In this document: one piece after another, positions 8,330-13,899 of the stretch
Position numbering within the stretch: position 1 is the first letter of the stretch
Layout of the letters: every line of letters starts with the position of its first letter
Assembly (NCBI GenBank): GCA_013041995.1
Contig: JABDRA010000241.1
Span: forward strand, 1 to 13,899
From: Anderseniella sp.
Lineage (GTDB): Bacteria > Pseudomonadota > Alphaproteobacteria > Rhizobiales > Aestuariivirgaceae
Length of the DNA stretch: 13,899 nucleotides
Reading direction: 5' to 3'
Program-made: the position numbers and the translations under genes
Notes under the pieces: model-generated
Told to the model about the DNA's origin: nothing
What the model saw: only the letters and a program-made list of their open reading frames with translations
The model's database searches: none

Positions 8330-9142
8330 CTACTGCTCTGCGACCCTTTCAACAAGCACTTCCACGTCCATCGTTTCAGAGCCCGTCGACAGGCCGCGGC
8401 GAACCCCTTTCGCAGGTGTTGCCCCTGAGACGTCCATGCCGGTCGCCACCCTCACATACCGCTCATCTGGGCTGACCTGGTTTGAAACATCAAAGCCCAC
8501 CCATCCGAGACTGGCTACATAGGCTTCTGCCCAGGCATGGCTTGCCTCGGCAAATTCGTTTTCACCCACCACCATGTAACCCGACACATAACGCGCCGGG
8601 ACGCCCAGCAACCGCGCCGCCGAAATAAACACATGGGCGTGGTCCTGACACACACCCTTGCCGTCGCGCACGGCATCGGCGGCGCTGGTGTGTTCATTGG
8701 TGGCGCCGATGACATAGGCCACCTTGTCCAGAACGGCGGCCGAAAGGGAATGTAGTTGATCAATGCCTGACAAATGGCTGTGGCCGTCCGCCAGCACCTT
8801 GATGGCTGCGTTGGCTTCAGTTGCCGGCGTGCTCGCCAGATAAGCCTGGATTGGCACTGAGCCAAAGTCGTGACCGGTCACACCGGCTGTATCGGTTGTT
8901 CTGACAGTGCCGGCCGCAATAACCGTGACTTCCGTCAGATCAATGGGCGGGGTCGTTACGTGTGCTACATTGCCGAACGCATCGACGTACTCAAGCGCCC
9001 CCTCAATCCCCGGTGCCTCGATGGTCCAGTCCAGCACGGATTGGCTGGGTGTATCCTGTGGTGTCAGGTACAGCCGCTGCACCAGATGGGACCCCGGATT
9101 GTCATAGTGATAGGTCGTTGCATGACGGATATGGATTTTCAT
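8330..9142 (-). CDS. Transglutaminase-like cysteine protease/amidase of the Anbu cluster
   Basis: A 270-residue protein with an N-terminal beta-rich domain (MKIHIRHATTYHYDNPGS start, typical of bacterial transglutaminase-like proteins) and a C-terminal transglutaminase core. The catalytic triad is readable as Cys165 in GKGVCQDHAH, His202 in ASHAWAEAY and Asp218 in VGFDVSN. Bacterial members usually act as peptidases or amidases rather than cross-linkers. There is no signal peptide, so it is probably cytoplasmic. Its ATG overlaps the stop of the alpha-E gene as ATGA, indicating coupled translation. In the known Anbu gene set this protein has been proposed to cleave or remodel a peptide made by the ATP-grasp partner; that role is a family-level hypothesis and is not shown by the sequence. 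Confidence 0.9.
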   Translation of the reverse strand: MKIHIRHATTYHYDNPGSHLVQRLYLTPQDTPSQSVLDWTIEAPGIEGALEYVDAFGNVAHVTTPPIDLTEVTVIAAGTVRTTDTAGVTGHDFGSVPIQAYLASTPATEANAAIKVLADGHSHLSGIDQLHSLSAAVLDKVAYVIGATNEHTSAADAVRDGKGVCQDHAHVFISAARLLGVPARYVSGYMVVGENEFAEASHAWAEAYVASLGWVGFDVSNQVSPDERYVRVATGMDVSGATPAKGVRRGLSTGSETMDVEVLVERVAEQ

Positions 9143-10095
9143 GGGAAATTATACGCATCTGCTATTTCAGCGGTCAGCCTGTTGTTCCGGTCAATGAAAT
9201 CGGACAGGAATTCATGCAACCCGTTCTGAAAGATTTTTTCCATGTTCGCATTGGCCAGCAGGTTCATCGTTTCATTGGCTGTTTCATGACATGGCAACGT
9301 CCCGTCGCCATATTGCTCTTCAATCTCCGAAAGCGTGTTGTTGCTGATCCAGTCATAACAGAACAACAGCGACCTGGGCATGGCCGGATTGAGGATCAGA
9401 AACTGCGCGACATTCCAGGGCTGGTAACTGGCGTCCCGATAAGCCCACCTGTAGGCCCGGTGTGCAGACACGGAACGCAGCAGGGACGCCCATTGCTGGC
9501 GGTCGATTGAACTGCCCGGTCCGGCGCCGCGCGGCAACAGGATGTGGTATTTTACGTCCAGTATTCTAGCCGTATTGTCAGCGCGTTCAATGAAGGCGCC
9601 TGCCTGGCAGAAATGAAAACTGTCCCGGCGCAGTGCGGTTCCGAGCATGGCGCCGCGAAACAGCATGGAGCGCTGTTTGATCCAGTCTAGAAAGCCGGGC
9701 AGCTTGTCGCTCGACAACTGGTTCATGCGCAGTGTCGACAGTTCAATCCAGGTCGCGTTGAGCGATTCCCATACATCACGGCTCAGCGCCGTGCGCACAG
9801 CGCGGCCATTATTGCGTGCCGTCTCCATGCTGGAGCGGATGCTGGACGGGTTTTCACGATCCAGTACCAGGTGCTGGATGACGTTTTCCTGGCTGGCAGT
9901 GTCATATTTAACCGCAAAAGTAGCCTCGCAGTGGGCACTCTTGAGCGCTGAACTCCAGTCATCCTGATGTGCCCGGAACGGTTTCGGCATCAGCGAAATG
10001 CGATAACTCACCTCAATCAGGCGTGCCATGTTTTCAGCCCGCTCCATGTAGCGTGCCATCCAGAATAGTGATGCAGCGGTGCGTCCTAAAAGCAT
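9139..10095 (-). CDS. Alpha-E domain protein (COG2307 type)
   Basis: A 318-residue, mostly helical protein of the alpha-E family. It has two copies of the signature: RTAASLFWMARYMERAEN at residues 5-22 and AGAFIERADNTARILDVKYH at 165-184, each with the conserved E-R-A-(E/D)-N core. The biochemical function is unknown; the family is almost always next to a circularly permuted ATP-grasp gene and often fused to it, so a role as partner or second subunit of the ligase is inferred. The start overlaps the last base of the ATP-grasp stop (TGATG) and the end overlaps the transglutaminase start (ATGA), so all three are likely made in balanced amounts. No signal peptide or membrane segment is visible. 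Confidence 0.9.
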   Translation of the reverse strand: MLLGRTAASLFWMARYMERAENMARLIEVSYRISLMPKPFRAHQDDWSSALKSAHCEATFAVKYDTASQENVIQHLVLDRENPSSIRSSMETARNNGRAVRTALSRDVWESLNATWIELSTLRMNQLSSDKLPGFLDWIKQRSMLFRGAMLGTALRRDSFHFCQAGAFIERADNTARILDVKYHILLPRGAGPGSSIDRQQWASLLRSVSAHRAYRWAYRDASYQPWNVAQFLILNPAMPRSLLFCYDWISNNTLSEIEEQYGDGTLPCHETANETMNLLANANMEKIFQNGLHEFLSDFIDRNNRLTAEIADAYNFP

Positions 10096-11519
10096 CAGTC
10101 CTCCAGCACCCAGGTATCCTTGGTGCCGCCTCCCTGGCTGGAGTTGACCACAAGTGATCCCTGTTTCATGGCAACGCGGGTAAACCCGCCCGGCGTAATG
10201 CGCATACGGTCACCGGTCAGCGCAAACGGCCGCAAATCAACATGTCTGGGCGCCACCCCTGACTTCACGAAGGTCGGACACGAAGACAATGCCAGCGTTG
10301 GTTGCGCAATATAGTTTGAGGGCCGATTTTTCAGTATCTGCCGGAAGGTGGCAACTTCCTTCTTGCTGGCGGTCGGCCCGACCAGCATGCCGTAGCCGCC
10401 TGAGCCATGGACTTCCTTGACGACCAGTTCTTCAAGATGCTCCAGCACATAAGCCAGCGAGTCGGCGTCTGAACACCGCCATGTCGGCACATTGTTCAGT
10501 ATTGGTTTTTCACCGGTATAGAACTCCACTATGTCTGGCATGAATGAGTATACAGCCTTGTCGTCTGCGATGCCGGCACCCGGTGCATTGACAATGGTGA
10601 CCCGCCCGGCGCGGTAGAGATCAAAAATGCCGGGAACTCCAAGTGTCGAGTCAGGGTTGAACGTCAGCGGGTCAAGAAAACCATCGTCAATCCGCCGGTA
10701 AACCACGTCTACCCGGACAGGTGACTGGGTCGTGCGCATGTGCAGCCAGCCGTCCTCAACAAACAGGTCATCACCGGTAACCAGTTGAACACACATTTCA
10801 TCGGCCAGAAACGCGTGCTCGAAAAACGCTGAATTGTAGATGCCCGGTGTCAGGACAACACAGGTCGGTTCGCCGTCACACTGCGGCGGCGCGACGGAGT
10901 CCAGCGTCTGCCGCAGCAGTTCCGGGTAATGTTCGATGGGCGCGACACGGTGCTTTGCGAACAGGTCGGGAAACAGGAACATCATCGCTTCGCGGTCTTC
11001 CAGCATGTAGGACACGCCTGACGGAGTGCGGCAATTGTCTTCCAGAACGTAGAACTCGTTTGCGCCCACACGAACAATGTCGGTCCCGATGATATGTGAA
11101 TAGACATTGCGGGCAGGCGAGTGGCCGGCCATCTGCGGCAGGTAGGCTTCATTCTGCAGGATGAGGTCACCGGGAACCTTGCCGGCACGCACGATTTCCT
11201 GGCGATGATACACGTCATCAATGAATGCATTCAGAGCGCCGACACGTTGTGCGATGCCGGCTTCCAGGCGCCGCCATTCGCTTGCGGCGAAGATGCGTGG
11301 AATGATGTCAAACGGGATCAGCCGTTCTGAAGCTTCCTGGGTGCCGTAAACGGCGAAGGTTATGCCAAGCCTGCGAAAAATCGATTCCGCTTCGCGAATT
11401 TTGGCTCGCAGATCACCTGGCGTCTGCGTCTCCAGCCACTGGTGCAGCAAGGCATAAGGTGGACGAACACTGCCGTCCGCTTCAAGCATTTCGTTGAAAT
11501 TGTCTCCCATTGCCGACAC
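10095..11519 (-). CDS. Circularly permuted ATP-grasp type 2 protein (COG2308 type)
   Basis: A 474-residue member of the circularly permuted ATP-grasp family, distantly related to glutathionylspermidine synthase and other amidoligases, and expected to form peptide or amide bonds using ATP. Characteristic blocks are NEFYVLEDNCRTPSG (154-168), VDVVYRRIDDGFLDPLTF (270-287), NAPGAGIADDKAVY (311-324), ILNNVPTWRC (340-349), VVKEVHGSGGYGMLVGP (366-382) and the C-terminal SSQGGGTKDTWVLED. The likely metal and nucleotide residues in these blocks look intact. The reading frame opens with GTG at 11519; an ATG three codons on (11510) is an equal candidate, since neither has a good ribosome binding site. 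This is the first gene of the minus-strand array and faces the divergent aminotransferase gene. The substrate is unknown. Confidence 0.93.
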   Translation of the reverse strand: MSAMGDNFNEMLEADGSVRPPYALLHQWLETQTPGDLRAKIREAESIFRRLGITFAVYGTQEASERLIPFDIIPRIFAASEWRRLEAGIAQRVGALNAFIDDVYHRQEIVRAGKVPGDLILQNEAYLPQMAGHSPARNVYSHIIGTDIVRVGANEFYVLEDNCRTPSGVSYMLEDREAMMFLFPDLFAKHRVAPIEHYPELLRQTLDSVAPPQCDGEPTCVVLTPGIYNSAFFEHAFLADEMCVQLVTGDDLFVEDGWLHMRTTQSPVRVDVVYRRIDDGFLDPLTFNPDSTLGVPGIFDLYRAGRVTIVNAPGAGIADDKAVYSFMPDIVEFYTGEKPILNNVPTWRCSDADSLAYVLEHLEELVVKEVHGSGGYGMLVGPTASKKEVATFRQILKNRPSNYIAQPTLALSSCPTFVKSGVAPRHVDLRPFALTGDRMRITPGGFTRVAMKQGSLVVNSSQGGGTKDTWVLED

Positions 11520-11524
11520 TGTTG

Positions 11525-11534
11525 CGCAATTGCG
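11525..11534. promoter_or_regulatory. Palindrome CGCAATTGCG, candidate operator
   Basis: A perfect 10-base inverted repeat centred about 10 bases upstream of the GTG start of the ATP-grasp gene, where a good ribosome binding site would be expected but is absent. A dimeric regulator bound here could block initiation. It may also be chance, since no second copy was seen in the intergenic region. Confidence 0.25.
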
Positions 11535-11794
11535 ACCTATGCGAAAGCCTAAAATTTACGCACAGGTGATGCATTTTTCATCCTGTTGCCAAGCTTCGTA
11601 AAATTGTGGCAGTCTCTGGTCCATGTTCTACAGGATTTGCAAAACCGGGCATTTGGGCGGAACCGCAAGGCGTGTCGCGCAAGACGAAGTGCTGTTGCAC
11701 TGTGCCCGCATAGGTTTCAATCCGTAACCGCACTTTCCATGACGTTTCACAGTGCGTGGCATTATTGCCGCGTTACCCTGTCGATCAGACCTGC

Positions 11795-11798
11795 GGAG
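11795..11798 (+). promoter_or_regulatory. Ribosome binding site of the aminotransferase gene
   Basis: GGAG seven bases before the ATG at 11806. It favours that start over an in-frame GTG 18 codons upstream (11752), whose extra residues do not resemble the family N-terminus. Confidence 0.6.
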
Positions 11799-11805
11799 TG
11801 CATCC

Positions 11806-13182
11806 ATGAACAAAAACCTTAATATCGAAGAACTCGTTGCTGCTGACAACGCCCATCACTTCCACCCGTTTACCGACCACAAGAGCCTGCATGGTGAAGG
11901 TGGCGCGCGCGTCATCACCCAGGCCAAGGGCGTCCACATTTGGGATGGCAATGGCAACAAACTGTTTGATGCCATGGCCGGCCTTTGGTGCGTGAACATC
12001 GGCTACGGCCGCAAGGAACTGGCCGAAGCCGCTTATCGCCAGATGCTTGACCTGCCGTTCTACAATACGTTTTTCAAGACCACGACGGTGCCGGCAACCC
12101 TGCTGGCGGAGAAGGTTGCCAGCCTGCTTCCGGACCGGTTCAACCAGATTTTCTTCGTGAATTCAGGGTCTGAAGCCAATGACACAATGGTGCGGTTTAT
12201 TCGCCGCTACTGGGAAGTGCAGGGCCAGCCTGAACGCCAGCATATCATTTCTCGCCACCGCGCCTATCATGGCTCCACCTGCGTTTCAGCGTCGCTGGGG
12301 GGCATGTCTGCCATGCATGCCCAGGGTGGTTTGCCATTGCCCAACTTCCATCATGTGCTTGAGCCCGACTGGTTTCAGCATGGCGGTGATATGAGCCCGG
12401 AAGAGTTTGGTCTCAAGGCGGCCAGGGAAGTGGAAGCCAAGATCAAGGAACTGGGGCCGGACAAGGTTGCAGCTTTCGTTGGTGAGCCCATCCAGGGGGC
12501 AGGCGGTGTCATCGTGCCACCAGACAGTTACTGGCCTTACATTCAAAAAGTTTGCCGCGAACACGGTATTCCGATTGTGGCCGATGAAGTGATCTGCGGC
12601 TTTGGCCGCACCGGCAACTGGTGGGGTCACGAGACCATGGGCATTGATCCCGACATCGTGGTGATGGCGAAAGGGTTGTCATCCGGCTATCAGCCGATCG
12701 GCGCCGTGGCGATCTCTGACGAATTGATCGGTGATTTCTTCGAAAAGGGCGGTGAGTTTTTCCATGGTTACACCTATTCCGGCCATCCGGTGGCGTGTGC
12801 CGTTGCGCTGGAAAACATCCGCATCATGCAGGACGAGAAACTGATCGAGCACGCCGCAGCAATGGCGCCTTATGTGGAAGAAAAGATCGGGGCTTTGCGT
12901 GATCACCCCATCGTCGGAGAAGTTCGTGTCAAGGGACTGATCGGCGCCATCGAACTGGTTAAGGACAAGCAGACCCGGGCCCGTTTTGACGATCTCGGCC
13001 GTGTCGGCGGTATTTGCCGTGATCGTTGCTTCGACAACAATCTGGTCATGCGCGCGTGCTGGGACACGATGGTATTCTCGCCGCCATTGTGCATCACCGA
13101 GGCTGAGGTCGAGGTATGGGCAGACCTGACGCGCAAGGCGCTCGATGCGACCTATGAAGCGGTGAAAGATGAAATGCAGTAG
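11806..13182 (+). CDS. Class III omega-aminotransferase, putrescine/omega-amino-acid:pyruvate type
   Basis: PLP enzyme that moves a terminal amino group from a polyamine or omega-amino acid to pyruvate or another keto acid. The 458-residue protein shows NSGSEANDTMVR (119-130) for phosphate binding, Tyr154 in RAYHGST that stacks on PLP, Asp260 in VADEVICGFGRTG, the Schiff-base Lys289 in VVMAKGLSSGYQPIGAV, and Thr323 in GYTYSGHPVA. Arg416 in MRACWDTMVFSPP corresponds to the mobile arginine of omega-aminotransferases that takes the carboxylate of the acceptor. The next gene encodes a polyamine-type binding protein, so a SpuC-like putrescine:pyruvate aminotransferase is most likely; beta-alanine:pyruvate aminotransferase is the main alternative. 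The start is set by GGAG seven bases upstream. It is transcribed divergently from the Anbu operon. Confidence 0.9.
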   Translation: MNKNLNIEELVAADNAHHFHPFTDHKSLHGEGGARVITQAKGVHIWDGNGNKLFDAMAGLWCVNIGYGRKELAEAAYRQMLDLPFYNTFFKTTTVPATLLAEKVASLLPDRFNQIFFVNSGSEANDTMVRFIRRYWEVQGQPERQHIISRHRAYHGSTCVSASLGGMSAMHAQGGLPLPNFHHVLEPDWFQHGGDMSPEEFGLKAAREVEAKIKELGPDKVAAFVGEPIQGAGGVIVPPDSYWPYIQKVCREHGIPIVADEVICGFGRTGNWWGHETMGIDPDIVVMAKGLSSGYQPIGAVAISDELIGDFFEKGGEFFHGYTYSGHPVACAVALENIRIMQDEKLIEHAAAMAPYVEEKIGALRDHPIVGEVRVKGLIGAIELVKDKQTRARFDDLGRVGGICRDRCFDNNLVMRACWDTMVFSPPLCITEAEVEVWADLTRKALDATYEAVKDEMQ

Positions 13183-13333
13183 ATTCAGGGTTTGAAAACC
13201 GGAGTCCATGGCCATCAAAAACAATCGTTGAAACAGCCTGTGTTGTGTTTAACACTCGCTGTGTCGGGTTTTTGGCAGGGTTGTTACGGGTGAATTTGAA
13301 AACGTCGACAGACTTAAATCAGGGAGTAGAATA
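13183..13333. other. Gap between aminotransferase and binding-protein gene
   Basis: A 151-base gap with no convincing terminator or promoter. A 14-codon frame starting with GTG at 13290 ends with TAA whose last base is the A of the binding-protein ATG; it has only a weak ribosome binding site and is probably chance. The gap is long enough for separate initiation, but readthrough from the aminotransferase gene remains possible. Confidence 0.4.
13321..13326 (+). promoter_or_regulatory. Ribosome binding site of the polyamine-binding protein gene
   Basis: AGGGAG lies seven bases before the ATG at 13334, a strong site that fixes the start of the binding-protein gene. Confidence 0.7.
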
Positions 13334-13899
13334 ATGACATACACACCAAAGTTCCGGGCATCGCGCCGGTCCGTTCTAAAAGGATCGGGCGCTGCCTTTA
13401 TCGGCCTCACCATGATGCCGCGTTTCGCCATGTCCGAGGAAGAAAAGAAGCTCAATTTCTACAACTGGGACACCTATATCGGTGAGACCACGCTGGCAGA
13501 CTTCAACGAGGCGTCCGGCATTGAGGTCAAGATGGACCTTTATGCCGACAACGCTGAATTGTTCGCCAAGCTCAAGGAAGGCAATCCGGGCTATGACGTG
13601 ATCATACCGACCAACGATTATGTCGAGCGCATGATTGCAGCCGGTATGCTGGACGAGTTGGACAAGTCCAAGATCCCGAATCTGGCCAACATTGCAGACG
13701 CCTTCAAGGAGGCGACTTTTGATCCCGGCCGCAAGCATTCGGTGCCGTACATGTGGGGCACAATGGGCATTGGTTACCGCAAGTCCAAGGTCAAGGACGC
13801 ATCAAGCTGGAAAGTGGTATTTGAAGACAGCGAACATTCAGGCCGTATCTCCCTGCTGGGCGATGGCGAGAGTGTGATCGGCGTTGCCCTTCAGTACCT
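13334..13899 (+). CDS. Polyamine ABC transporter periplasmic binding protein, PotD/PotF family (3' end cut)
   Basis: Captures putrescine, spermidine or a related amine in the periplasm for an ABC importer. My translation gives 188 residues before the window edge; the family is usually 340-370, so about half is visible. The N-terminus has a twin-arginine signal, SRRSVLKG at residues 10-17, then a hydrophobic stretch to about residue 31 and a likely cut near MPRFAMS. The mature protein begins KKLNFYNWDTYIGE, the ligand-pocket strand of the PotD/PotF family, followed by GNPGYDVIIPTNDYVERM, VPYMWGTMGIGYRKSK and LLGDGESVIGVALQY. Export through Tat rather than Sec means it may fold before transport. 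It follows the aminotransferase gene by 151 bases. Ligand specificity cannot be told from this half. Confidence 0.9.
   Translation, partial: MTYTPKFRASRRSVLKGSGAAFIGLTMMPRFAMSEEEKKLNFYNWDTYIGETTLADFNEASGIEVKMDLYADNAELFAKLKEGNPGYDVIIPTNDYVERMIAAGMLDELDKSKIPNLANIADAFKEATFDPGRKHSVPYMWGTMGIGYRKSKVKDASSWKVVFEDSEHSGRISLLGDGESVIGVALQY

Larger units (their letters stand above)
11520..11805. other. Divergent intergenic region between Anbu operon and aminotransferase
   Basis: These 286 bases separate two outward-facing transcription units and must hold both promoters. I found no convincing -35/-10 pair on either strand by eye, and no coding or RNA gene. A 10-base perfect palindrome lies next to the ATP-grasp start. 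Short reading frames crossing the region run into flanking genes in the wrong frame and look like chance. Confidence 0.6.

Noticed and set aside
11754..11776. Sigma-54-like TGGCA...TTGC before the aminotransferase gene
   Set aside because: The GG and GC elements are only seven bases apart, where sigma-54 promoters need about ten.
11752..11805. Upstream GTG start for the aminotransferase
   Set aside because: The added 18 residues do not resemble the family, and the ATG at 11806 has a well-spaced GGAG.
13290..13334. 14-codon GTG leader frame overlapping the binding-protein start (TAATG)
   Set aside because: The ribosome binding site is weak, the frame has no informative content, and such a short frame is likely by chance.

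Overview
The window looks like a chromosomal segment of an alphaproteobacterium, probably Hyphomicrobiales-like; the genus cannot be named from sequence alone. The grounds are moderately high GC, a bacterial hopanoid locus, an alphaproteobacterial-looking Dxs, and an Anbu (proteasome-type peptidase) gene set. Ten consecutive genes lie on the minus strand (11519 down to 1) and two on the plus strand (11806 to 13899). They diverge from a 286-base intergenic region.

Region 1 (1-6733, minus strand) is a hopanoid biosynthesis block. In transcription order it holds hpnC, a 257-base gap, dxs, hpnD, hpnE and a squalene-hopene cyclase gene that runs off the left edge. HpnD makes presqualene diphosphate from two farnesyl diphosphates, HpnC converts it to hydroxysqualene, HpnE reduces that to squalene, and Shc cyclises squalene to hopene. 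Dxs supplies the first step of the MEP isoprenoid pathway, so the block joins precursor supply to triterpenoid assembly. The split order, with hpnC apart from hpnDE, is notable.

Region 2 (6730-11519, minus strand) is an Anbu gene set. It holds a circularly permuted ATP-grasp protein, an alpha-E domain protein, a transglutaminase-like protein and the Anbu proteasome-type peptidase, followed by an alpha/beta hydrolase resembling kynurenine formamidase. The first three genes overlap by 1 and 4 bases, Anbu and the hydrolase are 2 bases apart, and the hydrolase overlaps hpnC by 4 bases (ATGA). The Anbu set therefore appears translationally chained to the hopanoid gene hpnC. The core Anbu association is known from comparative genomics, but its substrate is not; the hydrolase and hopanoid link is the part of the window most worth following.

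Region 3 (11806-13899, plus strand) carries a class III omega-aminotransferase of the putrescine/omega-amino-acid:pyruvate kind and a polyamine-type periplasmic binding protein with a twin-arginine signal, cut by the right edge. Together they suggest uptake and transamination of polyamines. No tRNA, rRNA, insertion sequence or CRISPR array was seen.
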